This document shows, piece after piece, positions 9,364-17,533 of a stretch of DNA of 64,000 nt. A program made the position numbers and the translations under genes. The notes beneath the pieces are model-generated. The model saw only the letters and a list, made by a program, of their open reading frames with translations, was not told the origin of the DNA and did no database searches. Source of the DNA: Streptomyces sp. NBC_01142 (GTDB lineage Bacteria; Actinomycetota; Actinomycetes; Streptomycetales; Streptomycetaceae); assembly GCF_026341125.1 (NCBI RefSeq), contig NZ_JAPEOR010000001.1:2976001-3040000 (forward strand), in the 5' to 3' direction. Within the stretch, counting starts at the first letter, position 1. Every line of letters starts with the position of its first letter.

Positions 9364-10422
9364 ATGGTGAGGATTCAGACGGCACCCCGCAGCCGTAACA
9401 GCGAGGACCAGGCGGACGGCAGGGAGATGCTCGCCCGCACACGCGCTCTCGTCGCGCCCGCCCTGCGCGAGGCCGTGGCAGGGCTGCGGCCGGAGATGGA
9501 ACGCGTTGTGGGCTACCACCTGGGCACGCACGACCGCCACGGCGCCCCGGCGAACGGCGACGGCGGCAAGGCCTTCCGCCCTGCCCTCGCGTTGCTGGCC
9601 TGCCAGGCAGTGCACGGCGATCCGTCGCGGGCGTTGCCGGCCGCTGTCGCCGTGGAGCTGGCGCACAACGCCTCCCTGATCCACGACGACATCATCGACG
9701 GCGACCGCACCCGCCGCGGGCGGCCCGCTGTGTGGAGTACGTTCGGCATCCCCACCGCCATCCTGGCCGGCGACGCGCTGTTCTTCATGGCCGTCCAGGT
9801 CCTGGCCGAATCGCCGTCGCTGGCCGGTCAGGGCGTGGCGATCCTCACCACCGCGGTGCAGCGGCTGATCGAGGGCGAGCACACCGACCTTTTGCTGGAG
9901 AGCCGGACCGGCGCCGTACTCGCCGACGCACAGGAGACGGCCGCCGCCAAGACCGCGGCTCTGATCGCGGCCTCCTGCGCGCTGGGCGCCATCGCCGGAG
10001 GCGCCAACGCCGACCAGGTCGAGCGGTTGCACGGTTTCGGCCGCCACCTGGGCGCGGCCTTCCAGTTGATGGACGACCTGCAGGGCATCTGGGGCGACCC
10101 CGCCGTGACCGGCAAGCCGTCCTCCGACCTGGCCTCCGGCAAGAAGTCGCTGCCCGTTGCCTTCGCCCTGGCCGGCGACGGCAGGCCCAGCGCCGAACTG
10201 GCCGCGCTGTACGAGAGCGACCGCGCGCTGTGTCCCGATGAACTGGCCCGCGTCGCCGACCTGGTGGAGGCGGCCGGCGGCCGGGCCTGGGCCGCCGGGG
10301 AGGCCGAACGCCATATCCGCCAGGCGCAGTCCCTGCTGGAGAACGCCGCGTGCGACCCGGACGCCGCCGCGCACCTCGCCGCCCTCGGCAGCCTGATCAC
10401 CACCATGGGCCGCCACAACTGA
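9364..10422 (+). CDS. Polyprenyl diphosphate synthase (trans, GGPP/GFPP-type)
   Basis: A 352-residue all-alpha isoprenyl synthase that condenses IPP with an allylic diphosphate. The first aspartate-rich motif is HDDIIDGD (D108, D109, D112), followed by RTRRGRP. The second is MDDLQGIWGD (D237, D238) and then GKPSSDLASGKKSLP, the DDLxG form usual in actinobacterial secondary-metabolism prenyl synthases. Chain length cannot be read with confidence; C20 is the commonest for this type, and C25 is possible. GGAGGAGGTC directly precedes the ATG. It opens the operon that supplies the two terpene cyclases downstream (79-88 bases to the next start). Confidence 0.93.
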   Translation: MVRIQTAPRSRNSEDQADGREMLARTRALVAPALREAVAGLRPEMERVVGYHLGTHDRHGAPANGDGGKAFRPALALLACQAVHGDPSRALPAAVAVELAHNASLIHDDIIDGDRTRRGRPAVWSTFGIPTAILAGDALFFMAVQVLAESPSLAGQGVAILTTAVQRLIEGEHTDLLLESRTGAVLADAQETAAAKTAALIAASCALGAIAGGANADQVERLHGFGRHLGAAFQLMDDLQGIWGDPAVTGKPSSDLASGKKSLPVAFALAGDGRPSAELAALYESDRALCPDELARVADLVEAAGGRAWAAGEAERHIRQAQSLLENAACDPDAAAHLAALGSLITTMGRHN

Positions 10423-10509
10423 CCGGCCGTCGGGGCAACGGCAAACGGGCCGGGCCCCGGGGCGGTCGGGGGTCGGCCACCCCGACCACGAAGCAGGGAG
10501 ATGGATGTC

Positions 10510-12381
10510 GTGTCCGACGCGGAACGCGCAGCGCGGATTTCCGAGTCGTTGGAGCTGGCGGTGGCGGCGTTGCTGTCCGAACAGTCACCGGAGGGGTACT
10601 GGGAGGGCGAGCTCGACAACAAGATCAGTGTGGATGCCCATCACTTGTTGGTGCATCAGTTCCTCGGACTCGGACAGCCTGCGGAAGGCGACGCCATCAG
10701 GGCCTGGATCCGCACTCAGCAGACCGACGAGGGCGGCTGGCCCAATTTCGCGGGCGGACCGGACGACGTCTCGACCACGGTGATGGCGTATCTGGCGCTG
10801 CGGTTGGGGGGCGAGCCGCCCGGCCTGCCGTATATGCGGACGGCGGCCGAGCGCATCAACCAGCTCGGCGGCCCGGCGGCGTGCCGCACGTCCACCCGGC
10901 TGTGGCTGGCCCTGTTCGGGCTCTGGCCGTGGAGCGATGTGAAGGCGCTCCCGCCCGAAATCGTGTTGCTTCCTTCGCGGGGGCCCCTCTCACTGGACGA
11001 CTTCGCCGACTGGGCGCGCTATCTGGTCGTCCCGCTCTCGGTCATCATGACGCTGCGTCCGGTACGGCGGACGGAGCTCGACCTCGGCGAGATCCGCGGC
11101 CTGCGGCCGTTGGACCGGGAAGCGCCGCGTGCCACGGCGGCGCCTCTCCAACGGCGCGCCCTGCTCTCCCGGGTACGCGCCCGTGCTCGCGCGCGCGCCG
11201 GCGAATGGCTGCGGGAGCGGCAGCAGTCCGACGGCTGCTGGAACGGCACCCACTCGGCGACCGTCTACGCCATGATCGCTCTCCACCTGCTGGACCGGCC
11301 CGGCGATCGGGAGGCGGTGGAGCGGGCCGCGGAGGGAGTCTCTCTGTTCGTCCGCCCTCGGGGGGACGGACTCAGCAGGGTCCAGTTCTCGCACGGACCG
11401 GTGTGGGACACCGCGCAGAGCCTGCTGGCCCTGCGCGCGGCGGGCGTCGAGAACGGCCATCCCGCCGTGCGCAAGGCCCGTGAGTGGCTCCTGGGACGGC
11501 AGACGTGCGATCGCGGGGACTGGGGCGTGCACCGTCCCGGCCTGCCGCCCGGCGGATGGTCTTTCCAGAGCGCCAACCGGATCAGCCCCGACACCGACGA
11601 CACGGCCCTGGTGCTCTGCGCGCTCCAGGGCGGACCGTCAGTGGACGATCCCCTGCTGCCCGGCGCCGTCGAGCGCGGACGTCGCTGGCTCGCGGGAATG
11701 GAGTGGCGCGGCGGTGGCTGGGCCGCGTTCGACGTCGACGCCCGGGTGCGCCGGGTGCTGCGGTTGCCCCTGCGCGACGGACGGGCCATGACAGATCCGC
11801 CCACCGCCGATGTCACGGCCCACGTCGTGGAGTCCCTGGCCCGATCGGGCCCGCAGTACGCGCCGGCGGTGCGCCGCGGGGTGGGCTGGCTCCTGCGCCA
11901 CCAGGAACCGGACGGCTCCTGGTTCGGTCAATGGGGCTGCAACTACCTCTACGGAACAACGGCGGCGCTGTGCGCGCTGGCCGCGGCAGGCACGGACGGC
12001 GGCCATGTCGCCGTCCGCAACGCCGTGAACTGGCTGTACTCACGGCAGAACGACGACGGCGGATGGGGCGAGGACCAGCGCTCCTACCGCTACGGCGCCT
12101 GGCGCGGGCGCGGTGAGGCGACCGCGTCCCAGACGGCCTGGGTGCTGCACGCGCTCATCACGACGGGGGAGCGCGACCAGCGTGTCACGGCCGGAGTCGA
12201 CTGGCTGCTGCGGAACCAGGAGCTGTCGGGCCGGTGGGAGGAAACGCTGTACACCGGCACCGGGTTCCCCTGGGACGCGCCGATCCGATACGGCTCCTAT
12301 CCTCGCGTCTTTCCCATCCTCGCCCTGGCCGGTTACCGCCGGACACTGGCCGATCCGGAAGTGGCAGCCGCGTACCGGTGA
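10510..12381 (+). CDS. Squalene-hopene-cyclase-family class II terpene cyclase
   Basis: A protein of about 623 residues, near the usual 630-680 of squalene-hopene cyclases, with several QW-type repeats (DGCWNG, GGGWAAFD, DGSWFGQWG, DGGWGED). The catalytic acid motif is DTDDTA, about residues 361-366. The partner His lies in DPPTADVTAHV (about 438), and the NYLYGT segment is kept, so protonation-initiated cyclisation is expected. Near the C-terminus, TGTGFPWDAPIRYGSY replaces the TGTGFPGDFY-type sequence of hopene synthases. By my alignment the Phe equivalent to F605 of the Alicyclobacillus enzyme is Ala, which suggests a changed or smaller substrate. ATG 10501 abuts GGGAG directly, so GTG 10510 (nine-base spacing) is preferred. 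Unlike the roughly 530-residue labdane-type class II cyclases, this is a full-length SHC type. Confidence 0.92.
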   Translation: MSDAERAARISESLELAVAALLSEQSPEGYWEGELDNKISVDAHHLLVHQFLGLGQPAEGDAIRAWIRTQQTDEGGWPNFAGGPDDVSTTVMAYLALRLGGEPPGLPYMRTAAERINQLGGPAACRTSTRLWLALFGLWPWSDVKALPPEIVLLPSRGPLSLDDFADWARYLVVPLSVIMTLRPVRRTELDLGEIRGLRPLDREAPRATAAPLQRRALLSRVRARARARAGEWLRERQQSDGCWNGTHSATVYAMIALHLLDRPGDREAVERAAEGVSLFVRPRGDGLSRVQFSHGPVWDTAQSLLALRAAGVENGHPAVRKAREWLLGRQTCDRGDWGVHRPGLPPGGWSFQSANRISPDTDDTALVLCALQGGPSVDDPLLPGAVERGRRWLAGMEWRGGGWAAFDVDARVRRVLRLPLRDGRAMTDPPTADVTAHVVESLARSGPQYAPAVRRGVGWLLRHQEPDGSWFGQWGCNYLYGTTAALCALAAAGTDGGHVAVRNAVNWLYSRQNDDGGWGEDQRSYRYGAWRGRGEATASQTAWVLHALITTGERDQRVTAGVDWLLRNQELSGRWEETLYTGTGFPWDAPIRYGSYPRVFPILALAGYRRTLADPEVAAAYR

Positions 12382-12432
12382 GGCCGCGCCCCAGCACCGC
12401 ACCCACGAGGTGACCGCCAGAGAAAGGCGACC

Positions 12433-13416
12433 ATGAAAAACACGCTCCGAGGTACCCGCCCGTCCGGCGAGCCGAGCGCGATGCCTTCCTTGCCGGCGGA
12501 CGTCGCCCAGCGGCAGTGGGCGCCGTCCGACCGGGCCGTCGCGGCACAACGGCAGGCCCTTGAATGGCTGCATCGCCACGAGTTGGCACCGGACGCCAAG
12601 CTCCGGGAGCAGATCGAAGGCATCCACGTGGGGGCCGCTTTCGTCATGCTGTTCCCGAACGGGACGCCGGAGATCCAGGAGTTGGCGAGCGACGTCTTCA
12701 CCTGGATCACGGCATTCGGTGATGTCCTGGTGGACGGCCGCGAATCCCGTGACCGCGACTTCACCGCACTCATGCTGCATTCGTCCGAACTGCTCCACGG
12801 CACCGCCGACACAGTCAGTGAGCCCGGCACCGGGTTCGCCGCCGCGCTGGCCGACATCCTGCGCCGTTCCGAAGAGCTGCTGCCGCCCGAGCACGCCCAC
12901 CGTGTGAGGCAATCGCTCAACTCGTTCGTCATGACGCAGAACTGGCATGTCAACATGCTCGCGAACGCGGTCCCCCCCGACCTGGCGGACTATGTCGTCG
13001 CGCGCCGCCATCTGGTGGGCGGCTGGGCGCTCATCGCGCTGCTCGGCCCCCTGGAGAACTTCAGGTTCTCCGACAGGCCGTACCGCGATCCGCGCGCAGT
13101 CGAGCTGAACAAGGCGGCCTGCAACCTGCTGGCGTGGCTGAACGATCTCAGGTCCTACGAGCGGGAGAGCAGGGCCGGCGACGCGGAGCTCTCGCTGCCC
13201 TCGATCGTCGTGCGGGACCGGAACTGCACCCTGCAGGAGAGTCTGGCGATCGTGGCCGAGATGTGCGACGCGCAGACGGTCGACGCACAAGGTCTCGTGG
13301 CCCGGTCGCGCCGAGACGGGGACCTTGAAATGGCGGACTACGGGGAGCTGGTCTGCGGGCTCATGGGGCACTTTGCCTACTGGCACGCGACCATCGCCGC
13401 CGACCGCTACCGCTGA
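12433..13416 (+). CDS. Class I terpene synthase with degraded aspartate-rich motif
   Basis: A 327-residue class I terpene synthase fold. The metal-binding NSE triad is intact as NDLRSYERE (N237, S241, E245). An ARRHL segment upstream may hold the diphosphate-sensing Arg, and the C-terminal YWHATIAADRYR matches the usual W-x-RY ending. The first motif, normally DDxxD/E, reads FGDVLVDG (G96, D97, D101), so one Asp is lost and the other displaced. AGAAAGG precedes ATG 12433. It follows the class II cyclase by 51 bases, so it may act on the class II product, or use the GDxxxD arrangement for metal binding. It could also have lost ionisation activity and serve as a cyclase or isomerase with another start. 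Confidence 0.88.
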   Translation: MKNTLRGTRPSGEPSAMPSLPADVAQRQWAPSDRAVAAQRQALEWLHRHELAPDAKLREQIEGIHVGAAFVMLFPNGTPEIQELASDVFTWITAFGDVLVDGRESRDRDFTALMLHSSELLHGTADTVSEPGTGFAAALADILRRSEELLPPEHAHRVRQSLNSFVMTQNWHVNMLANAVPPDLADYVVARRHLVGGWALIALLGPLENFRFSDRPYRDPRAVELNKAACNLLAWLNDLRSYERESRAGDAELSLPSIVVRDRNCTLQESLAIVAEMCDAQTVDAQGLVARSRRDGDLEMADYGELVCGLMGHFAYWHATIAADRYR

Positions 13417-13490
13417 CGCCCTGGATGCCGGCACGACCGTCACAGTGATCACCGCGCCCATGGCGCCCCGTTCCCACGGCGCCGTCCCAC

Positions 13491-13571
13491 CAGATCGGGA
13501 GCACGATGAGTAGCGATCAGATCGGGAGCACGAAGAACAGCGATCAGATCGGGAGCACGAAGAGCAGCGAT
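13491..13571 (+). repeat. Three tandem 27-bp units spanning a start codon
   Basis: The unit beginning CAGATCGGGAGCACGA is repeated at 13491-13517, 13518-13544 and 13545-13571 with few changes. The first copy carries the ribosome site (GGGAG) and ATG of the acyltransferase. The other two have AAG where the ATG was and are read as the repeated peptide SDQIGSTK at its N-terminus. This is a recent in-frame slippage-type triplication. Confidence 0.9.
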
Positions 13572-14738
13572 CGCCCGGCCCGCCTCCCGTCCCTGACCGG
13601 CCTGCGCTGCGTACTGAGCCTCACCACGCTGCTCTGCCATGCGCTGTACGTCTTCTACTCGGACCCGGTCCTCAACTCCACGGCCGTCCAAGCCGTGATG
13701 CTGGTGGGCCGGATCGGCGTGACCTGTTTCTTCGTACTCTCCGGCTTCGTGCTCACCTGGTCGGCCCGTATCGGGCACAGCGCCCCCTCGTTCTGGCGGC
13801 GGCGTGCCTGGAAGATCGTGCCGAACCATGTCCTGGCATGGACGATCGGCATGGTGTTCATCCTGCTGACCGGAGTCCGGCCGCCGTTCAGCGCGGGCGG
13901 CCAGGAGATCACCCCGGCCGACATCTGGTGCCTGCTTCTGGTGTCGGGATGGTGGCCGGCCCAGCACGACGGGGGCCCCAATCCGGCGATCTGGACGGTC
14001 ACCTGCGAGGTCTTCTTCTATCTGTTGTTCCCGGTGCTGTTTGTCGCGCTCCACAGACTGTCCGGCCGCGTCCTGAAGCGCACCTGGCTGATCGTCGCCG
14101 CGGTCATCGTCCTCGTTCCGCTGCCCGTGTCGTTGATCCCGGGGCCGCCGCTGACGGAATCGCTGGGTGTCAGCTACGTCACCCTGTGGGCATGCTTTGT
14201 GCTGCCGCTCACCCGCTCGCTGGAATTCGTGCTCGGCATGGCCACGGCCCGCCTGCTCCAGACCGGCCAATGGCCCCACGCGATTCCCAGAACGGTGACG
14301 ATGGGTTTGCCGGTCCTGATGTGCGCGCTTCTGCCGCTGCTGCCTCCGCACTACGCGCTCGGGCCGCTCTTCGCGATGCACACCGCCGTCTTCATCGTCG
14401 CCATCGCCCGCGGCGACATCAAAGGCCGCTCCGGGATGCTGGCCCGGCCGAGGGTCGTCCTCCTGGGAGACGCCTCCTACGCGCTCTACATCATCCATTT
14501 CCCCCTCCTGTTGATCGCAGCACACTGGATCGGTCCGGTCAGCGGACCTCGGGCCATCGTGGTCATGACGGCCTGCATGGCCGCGATGCCACTGGTGACG
14601 CTGCTGGTCTACCGGTATTTCGAGAAGCCGTTGCTGCTCCGCTACAGCCGTCCCACCCCGTCGCGGGCACCGCTCCCGGCGCATCCCGAACCGCCTGTGG
14701 CGAGCAGCGAATCCGAGCGCGCACTGCCCAACAGGTGA
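13506..14738 (+). CDS. Acyltransferase 3 (OafA/YrhL-type) membrane protein
   Basis: A 410-residue integral membrane acyltransferase. After a low-complexity N-terminus produced by the tandem repeat, the family signature LPSLTGLRCVLSLTTLLCHA appears with the conserved catalytic-type His. About ten hydrophobic segments follow, including LVGRIGVTCFFVLSGFVLTW with its family FFVLSGF. Such proteins transfer acetyl or longer acyl groups to hydroxyls of sugars, lipids or natural products. In this operon it probably acylates the terpenoid, and a polyketide acyl donor from the adjacent PKS is conceivable. A second family member lies on the other strand at 16202. The N-terminal repeat is unlikely to matter for catalysis. 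Confidence 0.9.
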   Translation: MSSDQIGSTKNSDQIGSTKSSDRPARLPSLTGLRCVLSLTTLLCHALYVFYSDPVLNSTAVQAVMLVGRIGVTCFFVLSGFVLTWSARIGHSAPSFWRRRAWKIVPNHVLAWTIGMVFILLTGVRPPFSAGGQEITPADIWCLLLVSGWWPAQHDGGPNPAIWTVTCEVFFYLLFPVLFVALHRLSGRVLKRTWLIVAAVIVLVPLPVSLIPGPPLTESLGVSYVTLWACFVLPLTRSLEFVLGMATARLLQTGQWPHAIPRTVTMGLPVLMCALLPLLPPHYALGPLFAMHTAVFIVAIARGDIKGRSGMLARPRVVLLGDASYALYIIHFPLLLIAAHWIGPVSGPRAIVVMTACMAAMPLVTLLVYRYFEKPLLLRYSRPTPSRAPLPAHPEPPVASSESERALPNR

Positions 14739-14773
14739 ATGACAGTCAGCAGTCGAACGAGGAAGGACGCTCG

Positions 14774-16123
14774 ATGTCGGCAGTCTCCGTGCCCGGCGGT
14801 TCCCACGCGATTCCCCTGGGGAAAATGGTTCATGGACTGCGCACGGGCGGTCTGCTCGGCGCGCTGAACCAGGTGCAGGCGCATTCGCAGGGAGGCATCA
14901 GCCGACTGCGGATGGGCCCGTTCCAGCCCCTCGTGGTGTCGCACCCCGACCATCTCGACCACATTCTGCGCCGCAACAGCGACAACTACACCCGCGGTAC
15001 GGCGCTGTGGAAGGCGCTGCGACGGTTGACCGGGGACGGCATCACGGGCGAGGGCGCCCCGTGGCGGGTCAGCCGCGACATCATGCAGTCGGGGCTGTCG
15101 GCGCGCTGCCTGCAGGAGATGGGCGACGAGATGCTCTCCTCGATGACCACCGCGGTGGAGGACCTGGGGCGGCGCTCACTGCGCGAGGGCCCCGTGGACT
15201 CGCTCGTGGAGATGCAGCGCATCGTGCACCGGATCATCAACCCGGTGTTCTTCGGCTCGCGCATCCCGCAGGCGCAGTGCGACCGGCTCGCCGCAGCGGT
15301 CTCCACTGCGCTCAGAGGGGCGATGCGGCGCATGGCCGTCCCGTTCGTGCCGATGGCGATCCCCATGCCGGGGGACCGCGCCTTCCGCCGGGGCAGGAGC
15401 ACCGTGTTCGAGATCCTGCGCCCGGTGATCGACCACGCGCGCACCCGGCCGCGCGACGGCGCCGACCTGATGACCAGGATGCTCAACGGCACCCACGCCG
15501 ACGGCCGTCCGCTGTCGGCCGATCACATCACCCACGACGTCATCGCACTGTTCTTCGCGGGCTCGGAGACCAGCGCGGCCACCCTGAACTGGGTCTGGCT
15601 CCTGCTCGGCCGCCATCCCGAGATCGCCGCCGAGGTGAAGCGGGAGGCCGACCGGGTGCTGGCCGGGGGCCCGCCGAGGCGCGAGCACTACCGGCAGCTC
15701 ACGTACACCCAGATGGTCATCGCCGAGGTGATGCGGCTGTACCCGCTGGCATGGATGCTGGGACGCACCGCGATCTCCGACGACGTCATCGACGGGACGC
15801 CGGTCCCGGCGGGTACGACGCTGGCGCTGTCACCGTTCCTGACCCACCGGTTGGCCGAGTTCTGGAAACGGCCGCTGGAGTTCGACCCCGAGCGCTTCAC
15901 CAGACAGGCGGTCCGGGCCCGGCACCCGCTGGCCTACCTCCCGTTCGGCGACGGAGCGCACAGTTGCGTCGGGCAGTCCTTCTTCACCCAGGAGGCCACG
16001 CTCGTCCTGGCAACCATGATGAACCGCTACCACGTCACCGTGCTGAACGCCGTCACACCGAGCTTCACGTGGACGATGAACCCGTCCGAGCGGGTCCAGT
16101 TGGTGCTGAGGCCACGGGGCTGA
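14774..16123 (+). CDS. Cytochrome P450, third of the cluster
   Basis: A 449-residue P450 with FAGSETSAAT (I-helix), AEVMRLYP (ExxR), EFDPERF and heme loop FGDGAHSCVGQ with Cys about residue 398. It is clearly more distant from the other two P450s, which share ARKCIGD at the heme. The N-terminus (LGKMVHGLRTGGLLGALNQV) and the DNYTRG region resemble epi-isozizaene/pentalenene-type P450s of Streptomyces. GAGGAAGGAC precedes ATG 14774. It ends the plus-strand operon and converges on the minus-strand acyltransferase 78 bases away. Two GGCTTGCCC copies lie in the gap, with no clear hairpin. Confidence 0.93.
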   Translation: MSAVSVPGGSHAIPLGKMVHGLRTGGLLGALNQVQAHSQGGISRLRMGPFQPLVVSHPDHLDHILRRNSDNYTRGTALWKALRRLTGDGITGEGAPWRVSRDIMQSGLSARCLQEMGDEMLSSMTTAVEDLGRRSLREGPVDSLVEMQRIVHRIINPVFFGSRIPQAQCDRLAAAVSTALRGAMRRMAVPFVPMAIPMPGDRAFRRGRSTVFEILRPVIDHARTRPRDGADLMTRMLNGTHADGRPLSADHITHDVIALFFAGSETSAATLNWVWLLLGRHPEIAAEVKREADRVLAGGPPRREHYRQLTYTQMVIAEVMRLYPLAWMLGRTAISDDVIDGTPVPAGTTLALSPFLTHRLAEFWKRPLEFDPERFTRQAVRARHPLAYLPFGDGAHSCVGQSFFTQEATLVLATMMNRYHVTVLNAVTPSFTWTMNPSERVQLVLRPRG

Positions 16124-16201
16124 CGGCACACCCCGGTCTGCGCCTCCGGTCCCCGGACCCGGCTTGCCCCTGCCGTTCCCCGCTCCGGCTTGCCCTCCGC
16201 C

Positions 16202-17377
16202 TCAGCGCAGGTCTTCGGCAGCGACCGGACTGGGCGCGAGCTTCGTCGGCGTGTCCAGGTGCGTCCGGGGCCGCCGCGGCTCCGACCAGCGCCGCACGAG
16301 CGGCGCCTCGACGTACCGGTACACCACCAGACCGATGAGCACGGAGATCACCATGTAGGCGAGGGTCAGCAGCACGGACTCCCACAGCGAGTAGGCCCGG
16401 TTCGCGCCGAGCAGATACAAGCCGATCATCAGAATCGGTGTCTGGACGAGGTACAGCGCATAGGACGACTCGCCCAGGGCCATCGGGACGGGGCGGGCCA
16501 GCCGGCCGGTGCGGCCGTCGATGTCGGCCAGCGCCACTGCGGCGACCACCAGGGCGACCGGCGCGGTGAAGGTGCCTCCGAACAGGCACTGCAGGGGCAG
16601 AACCGGCATCAGTGCGACCGAGACGACCAGCGGCACGGTGATCGCGGTCCGCGACAGCCGCGGCCAGCGGCCGGTCTGGACGAGCCTGGCGGTCACGACG
16701 CCGATGGCGAACTCCGGGAGCCTCACCGGCGGCAGGAAGTAGCTGAACCAGAGACTGTTGTCGTCGAGCCCCAGGGGATCGCCGTAGACCAGACCGTGCA
16801 TGGCGACGGGAACCAGCGGCATGACCAGCGTGGTGGCGGCCAGCACCCACCACGCGTGCCGGAGCCTGCTGTCCGGAATCTTCCGGACAGCAATGATCAG
16901 CAGCGGAAACATCGCGTAGAAGAACGCTTCACAAGACAGCGACCACGCCGGGATGTTGAAGCTTCCGATCACTCTCCAGTCCGGAATCCAGTTCTGCACG
17001 AGGAACAGCTGCAGTACGGCTGCGCGTAGTGAGTTCTCCCCGACAAGGTCGGGCAACGGCCGTGGTGTGACGAACACGTAGATCGCCACGACGATCCCCA
17101 GGCACAGGACATGATTCGGGAAGATCTTCCAGAAGCGGCGGCGCCAGAAGGCACGGGCGCCGTGGCCGGGCCGGTGCTTCCAGGTCAGGAGGAACCCCGA
17201 CAGCACGAAGAAACCGCTCATCGCCGCCGTGCCGGGCGGCAAGGTCATCAACGCCAGCGTCTTCAGCGTGCCGGTGAAGAAGTTCGGCGCCACGAGCGCG
17301 TGGGCCAGCAGGGCGATGAAAGCCAGCGCCCATCGCAGACCGGTCAGCGAGGGCAGTGTGGGGGGTTTCTCTTGCAT
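16202..17377 (-). CDS. Second acyltransferase 3 membrane protein
   Basis: A protein of about 391 residues of the OafA/YrhL family, opening LPSLTGLRWALAFIALLAHA with the family His and later FFVLSGFLLTWKHR, plus around ten hydrophobic segments. It is related to the 13506 protein but clearly diverged, so the pair may place different acyl groups or act at different positions. ATG 17377 sits six bases after GGGAG; ATG 17383 is an alternative adding two residues. It is convergent with the third P450. A motif pair shared with the terpene-operon promoter lies about 75-105 bp upstream, suggesting joint control. Confidence 0.9.
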   Translation of the reverse strand: MQEKPPTLPSLTGLRWALAFIALLAHALVAPNFFTGTLKTLALMTLPPGTAAMSGFFVLSGFLLTWKHRPGHGARAFWRRRFWKIFPNHVLCLGIVVAIYVFVTPRPLPDLVGENSLRAAVLQLFLVQNWIPDWRVIGSFNIPAWSLSCEAFFYAMFPLLIIAVRKIPDSRLRHAWWVLAATTLVMPLVPVAMHGLVYGDPLGLDDNSLWFSYFLPPVRLPEFAIGVVTARLVQTGRWPRLSRTAITVPLVVSVALMPVLPLQCLFGGTFTAPVALVVAAVALADIDGRTGRLARPVPMALGESSYALYLVQTPILMIGLYLLGANRAYSLWESVLLTLAYMVISVLIGLVVYRYVEAPLVRRWSEPRRPRTHLDTPTKLAPSPVAAEDLR

Positions 17378-17451
17378 GAGCATCTCCCGGCACCGCAGGC
17401 AGGCGGCACGGTCTGGCAGACCGAGGCCCGGACACCCACCCGTCGATTGCT

Positions 17452-17482
17452 CATAGTAATCGGTTGATGACTAACAGTTACC
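17452..17482. promoter_or_regulatory. Second copy of the GTAA/GTTACC motif pair
   Basis: CATAGTAA (17452-17459) and GTTACC (17477-17482) repeat the elements found at 9296-9329; the gap between them is three bases shorter. The site lies upstream of the minus-strand acyltransferase in the short gap before the GMC oxidase gene. On the minus strand, TACTAT within it could serve as a -10 hexamer. Confidence 0.4.
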
Positions 17483-17533
17483 ACAAAGGTGCGCCCGGGG
17501 GGATGAGCCTCCAGGAATTCCCGCTGACAGGGC

